This document shows, piece after piece, positions 34,789-44,417 of a stretch of 64,000 bases of DNA (positions are counted from its first letter, which is position 1; every line of letters starts with the position of its first letter). The DNA comes from Butyrivibrio sp. AE3009 (lineage in GTDB: Bacteria; Bacillota; Clostridia; Lachnospirales; Lachnospiraceae): contig NZ_ATVS01000006.1 in assembly GCF_000420845.1 (NCBI RefSeq), forward strand, positions 92,935 to 156,934. The letters run 5' to 3'. The notes beneath the pieces were generated by a model. That model was not told the DNA's origin. It saw only the letters and a program-made list of their open reading frames with translations, and did no database searches. The translations under genes and the position numbers were made by a program.

Positions 34789-35802
34789 ATGGAATTAAGT
34801 ACAAACAACGACATTAGAATACGCGAATATCAGAACGCCTATATACTTCCTGATGAGCAGTGCCTCTTCGCCTTTGACGCAGACGGTCACTTCATAGAAA
34901 ATACCAGCAAACGAAAAGTGGGCAAAGAGGAATATGCTATTTGCGACGACCTTACAGGCTCTGAGGAATGTGACTATGTAGACGAGGAAGTCTTTTATCT
35001 TGGCTTTATCAGAAGCCACTGGGGCCACTTCATGGTGGACGGCACAGTTCGCATGTGGGGGCTATTGGAAAATATCTCCAAGGGCAAAAAGATACTGGCT
35101 AACATCGAAGGCCGGCAATCCTTTTTCGAAGAGTGGTTTGGCCTGTTCGGGATAGATGCCAAAAAAGATATTATCAAGCCGCAGAAACTAACGAGATACA
35201 AAAAAATCTATATCCCCGATGTTTCTTACTACCCGGGTCATTACATATCAGACAGTTTTATTGCACCTTTCAGACATGTGGCAGATGTGATAAAAGAGGA
35301 TTTGGAAACCTATGACAAGATCTATCTGTCCAGATCCCGCATCTCGAGAGGGAGCAAACAATTAGGTGAAGCCTCCGTGGAAAAAGTATTTGCTGCTACC
35401 GGTTTCAAGGTATTATACCCGGAAGAAATTCCCTTCCGTCACCAGATCTGGTACTACAGCCACTGCAAAACCCTGGTGACCACAACAGGAACCATAGCAC
35501 ACAACATCCTGTTCGCAGCTCCGGGTACTGAGCTGATAATCCTGGACAGATATCCGCTGGAGCCTTCTCACCAGAGCGTCATCAACCGCGCAGCCAGGGC
35601 AAGGGTACAAAATATCCCTGCTTATGCCAAGGGCTCCAACCACGAGAATAACCTTATGTGCTTTACTCCCGAGCTTAAGGAGTACTGTCGCAGGGAAGGA
35701 ATAAAAATCAAGGATGATGCAGGCTCTCATATCCGCATTGCCCTGACCACATTATTTTTCCGAATTCCAAAAGCCTACAAACTATACTGGCTTTTCCACT
35801 GA
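34789..35802 (+). CDS. GT61 (DUF563) glycosyltransferase
   Basis: 337 residues from the ATG at 34789, which has GGAG 8 bp upstream. It carries the same landmarks as the operon copy at 3767-4921: YLGFIRSHWGHFMVDGTVRMW, KIYLSRSRISRGSKQLGEASVEKVF, and TLVTTTGTIAHNILFA. The second landmark is especially close to the first copy's YFSRTRIGSAEIGEISIEKVM, so the two are paralogs. Bacterial GT61 enzymes are linked to capsule and exopolysaccharide loci. It has its own promoter and ends at a bidirectional terminator, so it forms a single-gene unit. Substrate unknown. Confidence 0.86.
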   Translation: MELSTNNDIRIREYQNAYILPDEQCLFAFDADGHFIENTSKRKVGKEEYAICDDLTGSEECDYVDEEVFYLGFIRSHWGHFMVDGTVRMWGLLENISKGKKILANIEGRQSFFEEWFGLFGIDAKKDIIKPQKLTRYKKIYIPDVSYYPGHYISDSFIAPFRHVADVIKEDLETYDKIYLSRSRISRGSKQLGEASVEKVFAATGFKVLYPEEIPFRHQIWYYSHCKTLVTTTGTIAHNILFAAPGTELIILDRYPLEPSHQSVINRAARARVQNIPAYAKGSNHENNLMCFTPELKEYCRREGIKIKDDAGSHIRIALTTLFFRIPKAYKLYWLFH

Positions 35803-35832
35803 AAATTCATTGTAATCGAATATAAATGAAAA

Positions 35833-35860
35833 AAGCGGACAGGAAGGTTCCTGTCCGCTT
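35833..35860. terminator. Bidirectional intrinsic terminator
   Basis: A perfect 13-bp stem, AAGCGGACAGGAA with its complement, around a GG loop. A-rich sequence on the left and TTTGAAAAAAAA to the right allow termination of both the GT61 gene and the convergent small gene at 35880. Confidence 0.85.
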
Positions 35861-35879
35861 CTGCATGTTTGAAAAAAAA

Positions 35880-36077
35880 TCAAAGCTCTACGCTGCCGGT
35901 TGCGTCACCATTAACAACATAGTATGCCTTGCTCTCCTCAGGCTTAACATAGATGTCAAGGCTCTTAATGTCCTTGCCGCCGTATGCCTTCTTAGCCATG
36001 GATACAATCTGGTCCTCAGTGTAAGCCTTGTCTCCGAACTGAAGCTCAATTTTAGCACTAACCTTGCTTGCTGCCAT
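35880..36077 (-). CDS. Small conserved protein, DUF6465-like
   Basis: 65 residues starting at the ATG 36075-36077, with GGAGG nine bases upstream. The sequence MAASKVSAKIELQFGDKAY... ends KPEESKAYYVVNGDATGSVEL. This alternating strand-helix-strand small protein resembles the DUF6465 family common in Lachnospiraceae (recognised from memory, not certain). Function unknown. A minus-strand promoter, TTCACA and TATAAT (36125-36130) spaced 18 bp, lies upstream, so the gene is expressed alone and ends at a bidirectional terminator. Its solitary, strongly signalled setup suggests a well expressed cytoplasmic protein. Confidence 0.8.
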   Translation of the reverse strand: MAASKVSAKIELQFGDKAYTEDQIVSMAKKAYGGKDIKSLDIYVKPEESKAYYVVNGDATGSVEL

Positions 36078-36124
36078 GATTTTTTCCTCCCCTTCTAAGA
36101 ATGTTATATACACATATTAGGAAT

Positions 36125-36154
36125 ATTATAACTCATTTTTCGAAAAAGTGTGAA
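36125..36154 (-). promoter_or_regulatory. Promoter of the 35880-36077 gene
   Basis: On the minus strand TTCACA (five of six bases of the -35 consensus) and TATAAT are 18 bp apart, about 50 bp before the gene. Confidence 0.65.
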
Positions 36155-36320
36155 TGATTATTTCAAAATAGGCATATTTTACATAGTTTACCACTTTTCA
36201 CACCATTTTTTGTAAATTATAATGAAGACAAATGAAAGACAGATAATATCTTGATTTTTCTAATATTGATGCTCATTTTGACCACGTTAATGTCCTTTGT
36301 TATCACAAGGAGGTGACTCT

Positions 36321-36491
36321 ATGGCAAACAAGCAATCAAACATTTCCAATGCAACCGCTACTTTCCTCAAGAATCTCCAGGCAATACGTTTACAGGAATT
36401 TAAGCCCAGCCTTCGCACACTTTCAAGCGTTGACTGCGGACTTGATCTGTCTTCCTGCGCTTTTGCGGGACTTCGCACCTGGAGTAAATAA
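36321..36491 (+). CDS. Small hypothetical protein with a perfect Shine-Dalgarno
   Basis: 56 residues, MANKQSNISNATATFLKN... ending LSSCAFAGLRTWSK. AAGGAGGTGACTCT directly before the ATG is a perfect ribosome binding site with correct spacing, strong evidence that this short frame is translated. TATAAT at about 36217 with TTCACA upstream gives a possible promoter. It has no membrane segment or signal peptide; the first half is helical and basic, and the C-terminal third has two cysteines six residues apart (SVDCGLDLSSCAF). No family recognised. Its stop is 3 bp from the stop of the convergent gene, with no terminator between, so the two mRNAs overlap. Confidence 0.65.
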   Translation: MANKQSNISNATATFLKNLQAIRLQEFKPSLRTLSSVDCGLDLSSCAFAGLRTWSK

Positions 36492-36494
36492 CGC

Positions 36495-36674
36495 TTATCC
36501 CTTGCCGCCAAAAAAGCAGACCACTGCAATGGCGAGAAGCACAAAGGAAAAGACCTTCATCCACTTGTAGGTTTCCGGTTCCTGCTCCGCATTTTTATGA
36601 AGCTCGGCATATGTGAATAGCACTACGGCGAAGATAAAAATCACAGCGGCATAAATGATCAGAAGTTTATTCAT
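36495..36674 (-). CDS. Small two-helix membrane protein
   Basis: 59 residues from the ATG at 36672-36674 (GGAG eight bases upstream). Two hydrophobic segments, LLIIYAAVIFIFAVVLFTYA and VFSFVLLAIAVVCFFGG, are joined by an acidic loop HKNAEQEPETYKWMK, predicting a hairpin membrane protein with both ends on the same side. No family recognised. It is preceded by a terminator and runs convergently into the small plus-strand gene at 36321. Confidence 0.75.
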   Translation of the reverse strand: MNKLLIIYAAVIFIFAVVLFTYAELHKNAEQEPETYKWMKVFSFVLLAIAVVCFFGGKG

Positions 36675-36734
36675 CCCACACTCTCCAAGATTAAGTATAT
36701 ACATAAACATTATACCAATCATCGTTCTTCAAAA

Positions 36735-36774
36735 CAAATGCAGCATCCTTCTCATTCGAGGGGTGCTGCATTTG
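36735..36774 (-). terminator. Intrinsic terminator of the galactanase gene
   Basis: CAAATGCAGCA pairs perfectly with TGCTGCATTTG around an 18-base loop, about 30 bp downstream of the galactanase stop. On the minus strand a TTTTG stretch follows the stem. Confidence 0.75.
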
Positions 36775-36801
36775 CTATTGGGCTTAGTCACTTTATCTCA
36801 A

Positions 36802-40050
<3,249 letters not shown>

Positions 40051-40056
40051 TTAACT

Positions 40057-40086
40057 ATTTTAAGACCGTCATACAGCCTTTTTCAA
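40057..40086 (-). promoter_or_regulatory. Promoter of the galactanase gene
   Basis: On the minus strand TTGAAA (40081-40086) and TAAAAT (40057-40062) are spaced 18 bp. Transcription would start near 40050 and run over the palindrome at 40018-40037. Confidence 0.6.
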
Positions 40087-40253
40087 TTAACGCTTTACCA
40101 CAATTTCAGCCGTATTCTTTTGGTGAAAATACCTAGAAAGCCCATGGATACTGATGCGCAACAAGCGCAATTTTTTCTGATTATCTTGTTTAAAATGCCA
40201 AAAATTATTATGATATAAGTATCTAAGTTCAAATAACCCGGGGGAGGCCACCA

Positions 40254-41513
40254 GTGAATCTGAAATTAACGTCTGCTTTTTCTTTTTACAAATGGAAGCA
40301 TCGCTACAGCATAAAAGAACTCATTGAATTCGAGAACGATCCCAATGTGGTGGAACAGCGAAAGCGCACCATATCCATACTTTTTATCGCCTTTATAATC
40401 TACAGCATATCGGCCACCATTCCGGCTCTTATGGCCTCCTACGGTCACGCGGTTGTGACCAATATCTTCGTTCAGCTCTTTTTGCTGACCAATCTCATAC
40501 TGGTAAGGACCACCCGCAAGCACACAAACATCGCTATATTTACCTCCTTTGGCCTGTGTCTTATTCTGTTCCTTAGCTTTATCACCGAGACGGACTGGAC
40601 CATCGGAATGGATGCCTACTGGCTCTTTGTCCTGATCCTCCCCTTTGTCACCAACTATCTGGCGGGAGTCATCTACGGCGGCATCAGTGCTCTGTCAGGC
40701 TTCGTCCTCAGCGTCACACTCTTTTACACGGATCTTGTCAATTATCTGCAGCCCTACGGCCGCAACATGGTTCAGTGGTTCCCCATAATATATCTTGTTG
40801 CCATGTTCACCGCTGCGGTTATCGAATATGAGCTCACCGCCTATCAGATTGACAAAAAGCTATCCGACGAGAAGCTCGCCTACTTCCAGAACGAGCGCAC
40901 CAGAAGGCTCAAGGAGCAGCTCTCCATCTACCAGAACAATGAGCAGGTAATCCGCAGGTACAAGCACGACCTCCGCCATTACAACCGTGTTCTGGCTTCC
41001 CTCATCCAGGAAAAAGAGTACGACAAAGCAGCCGAATACCTCAGGGAATTCGACTCCATGCTGGAACAGGTTACAGTTGTGTCTTTCTGTGAGAATAGTA
41101 TTGTGAACGAGCTGCTGACCATCTATGCCTCAAGATGCCAGAAGCTCGGCTTTAAGATGAGGGTCAAGGCCATGGTACCCGAGCGCTTCCCCATGGAGGA
41201 GACTGACCTTACTTCCCTTGTGGCCAACGCACTTGAGAACGCCGTGGAGGCCCAGGAGCGAGTTGACGCAGATAAACGTCAGATTAAGATTGAAATCGTA
41301 TATAATGGCAAAAAATTAAAGCTCATGACCCAGAATCCCGTTGCTGTGGCCACAAGCTTTGGTAATGACGGACTTCCCATCAGCACCAGGGATATCCCCA
41401 GCGGTATAGGAAGTCATCAAATTAAGAGCATTGCCGAAAAATACAGCGGAGCTGCCAGCTTCACCCAGGAGGGAAACAATTTCATCCTTAAGGCTGTGAT
41501 GACCTGTCTGTGA
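40254..41513 (+). CDS. GHKL-type sensor histidine kinase (AgrC-like), orphan
   Basis: 419 residues starting at GTG 40254 with GGGGGAGG upstream. Six hydrophobic helices occupy residues 45 to about 205; then a coiled-coil linker leads to the phospho-acceptor region IRRYKHDLRHYNRVLASLI, where the histidine of KHDLRH is the likely site. The GHKL ATPase domain follows, with the N box LVANALENAVEAQ and G box IPSGIGSHQIKSI. This is the layout of AgrC/ComD-type kinases that answer to peptides or small molecules and normally work with a LytTR response regulator. None is found next to it. It diverges from the galactanase gene. Confidence 0.87.
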   Translation: MNLKLTSAFSFYKWKHRYSIKELIEFENDPNVVEQRKRTISILFIAFIIYSISATIPALMASYGHAVVTNIFVQLFLLTNLILVRTTRKHTNIAIFTSFGLCLILFLSFITETDWTIGMDAYWLFVLILPFVTNYLAGVIYGGISALSGFVLSVTLFYTDLVNYLQPYGRNMVQWFPIIYLVAMFTAAVIEYELTAYQIDKKLSDEKLAYFQNERTRRLKEQLSIYQNNEQVIRRYKHDLRHYNRVLASLIQEKEYDKAAEYLREFDSMLEQVTVVSFCENSIVNELLTIYASRCQKLGFKMRVKAMVPERFPMEETDLTSLVANALENAVEAQERVDADKRQIKIEIVYNGKKLKLMTQNPVAVATSFGNDGLPISTRDIPSGIGSHQIKSIAEKYSGAASFTQEGNNFILKAVMTCL

Positions 41514-41545
41514 TGTCCTGTCTGTGATCCCTCCGGAGCTTAACT

Positions 41546-42310
41546 TTACTGCTCCGCCTTCTCCATATGCTCTTTGATCTTATCCTTGATCCTGCCCTCT
41601 ACCAGTTTGGCAATCTCTCTGGTCTTCATGTCCTTGTACTGCTCATAGTAGATGGGTTCCAGATAGTATACATAGGTCTGAACCGGTCCGAAATGATCGC
41701 TGTTGTACACCTTGTAGGAATCCACAAGAGCCACCGGAACGATGGGCACGTGGGACATCAGCGCCAGCTTGAAACTTCCGGGCTTGAAATCCTCCACGAT
41801 GTTGCGGTTGTTCTCCTTGTAACCGCCCTCGGGGAAAATAATGTACCTGCGCCCTTCCTTGAGTTCCTCCGCGATCTCCGTAAATACTGTGAGTGCCTGC
41901 CTTGGGTCATCCAAAGGTATTGTCTTACCCTGAACAAGTCCCAGGATCTCATTGACCAGTATCAGATGCGATCTCTTCTCGTCCATTACAAAGGTAATTG
42001 GATTCTTATGAGTATTGGCGATTCCGCATACGTCGTATTTGCCCTGATGATTGGGAACAAGAAGATATCCGCCCTCCTTGGGAAGATTCTCCTCGCCGTA
42101 ACCTACCGTTGTGGTTCCCGCAGATTTATTCATCTTGATGATCATCTCGTTGGCAAGGGCGTATCTCTCTTCCTCGGAGTGGGAGTTAACATCCCTGAGC
42201 CACCATCTGGACTTAACAACGTAATAAACTATTCTATGAAGATTTATCAAAATAGTGTGATAAAAATTGCGCATCAATGTTTTATGTTTCCCTTTTTCAA
42301 TGTAATGCAT
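41546..42310 (-). CDS. 1-acyl-sn-glycerol-3-phosphate acyltransferase (PlsC family)
   Basis: 254 residues. Motif I NHQGKYD (NHx4D) at about 90-96, motif III FPEGGYKEN (the FPEG block binding the glycerol phosphate) near 165, and PIVPVALVDSYKVY (motif IV) identify the LPLAT/PlsC family, which puts the second acyl chain on lysophosphatidic acid for membrane lipid synthesis. An N-terminal hydrophobic helix (FYHTILINLHRIVYYVV) anchors it. The ATG at 42308-42310 has no Shine-Dalgarno, but TGCTATAAT lies so close upstream that the mRNA may begin at the ATG; a second in-frame ATG is at 42272-42274. It stands alone, unrelated to its neighbours. Confidence 0.85.
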   Translation of the reverse strand: MHYIEKGKHKTLMRNFYHTILINLHRIVYYVVKSRWWLRDVNSHSEEERYALANEMIIKMNKSAGTTTVGYGEENLPKEGGYLLVPNHQGKYDVCGIANTHKNPITFVMDEKRSHLILVNEILGLVQGKTIPLDDPRQALTVFTEIAEELKEGRRYIIFPEGGYKENNRNIVEDFKPGSFKLALMSHVPIVPVALVDSYKVYNSDHFGPVQTYVYYLEPIYYEQYKDMKTREIAKLVEGRIKDKIKEHMEKAEQ

Positions 42311-42348
42311 CCGAAGATTATAGCATATTTATTCATGGGCCCGCAATG

Positions 42349-43383
42349 TCAAAGTTTTTCCAAAAGTGATTTAAACCCGTACTCTTCAAAGGCCTCTTTT
42401 GCCTTATCTTTGTCAAAAGCGATCCTGAAATCATCAAGGCTCTGGGAAAAGGCATAATCCCTGCGGATCATAGCCAGTTCCTTGGACATAACTGCCATAT
42501 CACGGTACTCGCAGAGGGCCTTCATGGGGCTTCTGCTGATGCCAAGGGCCTCCTTCCAATAGCCTCCAAGGGCTTTCAGGGCCTTGTCACCGTCGCACCC
42601 ATCGATTGCTTCATAGATTCCCTCAACGGTTCCGTACTCCTTAAGAAGCGGGATTGCAGCGCTGCTGACGCCCTTAACACCGGGGATATTGTCGCTGGTA
42701 TCACCCTGGATGCCCTTGAGATCCGGAATCTGCTCCGGACGAACTCCGTACTCAGCAAGGCACAGAGGCGGTGTCACCTCGAAGGCCTTATCCGGGAGCC
42801 TTACCAGCTTGTTGTTCCAGCCGTAGTCGCCGCCATATTTATTCAACAGCTCATCTGCGGTCTCCTGCTTGGTCTGAAGGAGCCATACTCTGGTGTAGTC
42901 GCTGACAAGCTGCAGATAGTCATGATCCTTGGTAATGATAAAAGAGGGAATCTCCTTCTCATACCTGGAAACAACGCTTCCGACGATATCATCCGCCTCG
43001 AAGTTGTCGTCAAACATAACCTGGAAGCCTATGTCCGACAGCATCTTCTCCATATTTACGAACTGTTCCTTAAGGGGCTTCGGGGTCTCCCCGCGGTTCC
43101 CCTTGTACTCAGCATATTTCTGCCTTCTGAAGGTATCTCTCGTCTTATCAAAGGCGATCATCATATGTGTAGGCTGCTGATCAGCCATGATCTTCAGTAT
43201 TGTGCGCATCATGCCGTACATGGCGTTGGTGTACTGACCTTTTGCATTGTGCATTATCTGGGGATAGAGTTTTTCTTTTTTCTCGGGATCCTTTTCGAAC
43301 AAAAGAGCCTTGGGGAGATTCCCATAGTAATTGGTTACCAGCATGGAGCTGCCATCTATCAAAATGAATTTTTCCTTGGACAT
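42349..43383 (-). CDS. Free-standing 5'-3' exonuclease (PolI N-domain / Xni-like)
   Basis: 344 residues from ATG 43381-43383 (GGAG upstream; a GTG three codons earlier is too close to it). It is homologous to the 5'-nuclease domain of DNA polymerase I. ILIDGSSMLVTNYYG (first metal Asp), MMIAFDKTRDTFRRQKYAEYKGNR, FEADDIVGSVV, IITKDHDYLQLVS, and LKGIQGDTSDNIPGVKGVSSAAIPLL (helix-hairpin-helix with metal aspartates) appear in order. These nucleases cut flaps and RNA primers. Without a polymerase domain it is an auxiliary enzyme; a full PolI is presumably elsewhere. A long structured leader region lies upstream. Confidence 0.9.
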   Translation of the reverse strand: MSKEKFILIDGSSMLVTNYYGNLPKALLFEKDPEKKEKLYPQIMHNAKGQYTNAMYGMMRTILKIMADQQPTHMMIAFDKTRDTFRRQKYAEYKGNRGETPKPLKEQFVNMEKMLSDIGFQVMFDDNFEADDIVGSVVSRYEKEIPSFIITKDHDYLQLVSDYTRVWLLQTKQETADELLNKYGGDYGWNNKLVRLPDKAFEVTPPLCLAEYGVRPEQIPDLKGIQGDTSDNIPGVKGVSSAAIPLLKEYGTVEGIYEAIDGCDGDKALKALGGYWKEALGISRSPMKALCEYRDMAVMSKELAMIRRDYAFSQSLDDFRIAFDKDKAKEAFEEYGFKSLLEKL

Positions 43384-43466
43384 TTTCTTCACTCTCCGAA
43401 TAATTACTTACCCTACAATGATACCATGTATTTGCATCGCCATAAAAGTCCTTCTTTTTTTCGCAG

Positions 43467-43586
43467 AAAAAGACCCGGTGCATTGGCAAGATGCACCGGG
43501 ATTTGGTAGGAGATTTCTTATGACTTGTATATGTCATGAGGCAAAACGCATTGGCAGTGCGTTTTAACCGGTTAGCTTTTGCTAAC
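43467..43586 (-). ncRNA. Candidate small RNA with four hairpins and its own terminator
   Basis: Read on the minus strand, a promoter (TTGCAT and TAATAT, 17 bp apart) would start RNA near 43586. The next 120 bases hold four hairpins: GTTAGC-AAAA-GCTAAC (43571-43586), AAAACGCA with TGCGTTTT (43543-43565), ATGAC with GTCAT (43520-43537), and CCCGGTGCA with TGCACCGGG (43474-43500), the last followed by TCTTTTTCT as an intrinsic terminator. An unpaired AAATCTCCTACC between the third and fourth hairpins could pair with Shine-Dalgarno sequences. It could instead be a 5' leader of the exonuclease gene with an attenuator. No known Rfam family was recognised. Confidence 0.55.
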
Positions 43587-43592
43587 AAAGCT

Positions 43593-43621
43593 ATATTAGC
43601 ATACGCTAACATATAATGCAA
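43593..43621 (-). promoter_or_regulatory. Promoter with overlapping operator-like dyads, upstream of the candidate small RNA
   Basis: Minus strand: -35 TTGCAT at 43616-43621, 17-bp spacer, extended -10 TGCTAATAT ending at 43593. The dyad TTAGC-N4-GCTAA at 43596-43609 lies across the spacer and -10, and a second copy with the same half-sites (43571-43586) covers +1 to +16. Centres are about 24 bp apart, close to two helical turns, as for cooperative repressor binding. Confidence 0.6.
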
Positions 43622-43640
43622 CATCTTTTTTCAAAAAAAA

Positions 43641-43664
43641 TGAAGCCGAGCTGTGTCGGCTTCA
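43641..43664 (-). terminator. Intrinsic terminator of the lipoprotein gene
   Basis: TGAAGCCGA pairs with TCGGCTTCA; on the minus strand eight T residues follow. It lies 12 bp after the lipoprotein stop at 43676. Confidence 0.9.
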
Positions 43665-43675
43665 TCTGATGCAGG

Positions 43676-44398
43676 TTAACCTCTGGGTTTCCTTAGTCTT
43701 GTGTCATGGATAGTTTCAAGTATTTCCTCATCCGACCACTCCCCGGAAGATTTATGTCCGTGATCGGAATCGCTTAAGGTAAAGACGATATCCTCCCCCT
43801 GATACACTCTGAAATACCAGTCAAAGTGCCTTGTGTAGCACAGATCCATCCAAGGTCTTATCCCGGCCATGATCTCTTCGTCCGTGACATCTTCCGGAAC
43901 GTCCATTTCATAATATACTGTTACAAGGCCATTACTCAGGTATTTAGGTATATCAAGTTCTCCTTCGAATATATCTGCTGACGGCTTTCTTTTAGCCTCT
44001 GCCCTGCCTTGTACACCATATTCGTCCATCTGCGCCTGAAGATATTCATTTATCTGAGTTTTGTATTTATTGGAGGAATAATTATCGTAGAAGGTGTTGG
44101 GCTCAACTATTTCATATCTGCACATATCCTCCTTGTTCCCTTTGGGATATGCAGATCCGGCAAGCTCTATCGGCATATCATCATGCCCGTTCTTGTGGCC
44201 GTACACATCATTTTCGGTATCCAGTTCAAACTCTATACCATATTTTTCCTGCAAAGCATATAGGGCAAAATCATGCATTTCATCGAGAGTATGTGCCTCC
44301 GCTTCGCTAAACATAACTCTTCCCTTTATTTCATTGCCGCAAGCTGAAACAGACAAGCTTGCAACAAGAAGACCAATCATGGTCATAAGTTTTTTCAT
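43676..44398 (-). CDS. Predicted lipoprotein downstream of the DUF4474 gene
   Basis: 240 residues. KKLMTMIGLLVASLSVSACGNE is a lipoprotein signal with lipobox SVSAC, cysteine at about residue 20. The mature part is acidic and aromatic with no membrane segment (VYGHKNGHDDMPIELAG, YFRVYQGEDIVFTLSDSDHGHKSSGEWSDEE), and resembles no family I can name. It starts 19 bp after the stop of the DUF4474 gene with GGAG before its ATG, and ends in a strong terminator, so the two genes form a two-gene operon. In secreted-toxin systems such a lipoprotein often gives immunity; that is a speculation here. Confidence 0.75.
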   Translation of the reverse strand: MKKLMTMIGLLVASLSVSACGNEIKGRVMFSEAEAHTLDEMHDFALYALQEKYGIEFELDTENDVYGHKNGHDDMPIELAGSAYPKGNKEDMCRYEIVEPNTFYDNYSSNKYKTQINEYLQAQMDEYGVQGRAEAKRKPSADIFEGELDIPKYLSNGLVTVYYEMDVPEDVTDEEIMAGIRPWMDLCYTRHFDWYFRVYQGEDIVFTLSDSDHGHKSSGEWSDEEILETIHDTRLRKPRG

Positions 44399-44417
44399 AA
44401 TATCTACTCCTATCCAA

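Noticed and set aside
41567..42457. 296-codon plus-strand frame opposite plsC and the exonuclease
   Set aside because: It spans the end of one gene, the promoter gap and the end of another, all with firm minus-strand matches.
43520..43567. 15-residue plus-strand peptide with AGGAGA before the ATG
   Set aside because: The ATG and GTCAT are parts of an inverted repeat, and the region is better explained as minus-strand RNA; no promoter on the plus strand was found.
43181..43624. 147-codon minus-strand frame overlapping the exonuclease start
   Set aside because: It reads through the hairpin region and into the exonuclease in another frame, with no ribosome binding site or family match.
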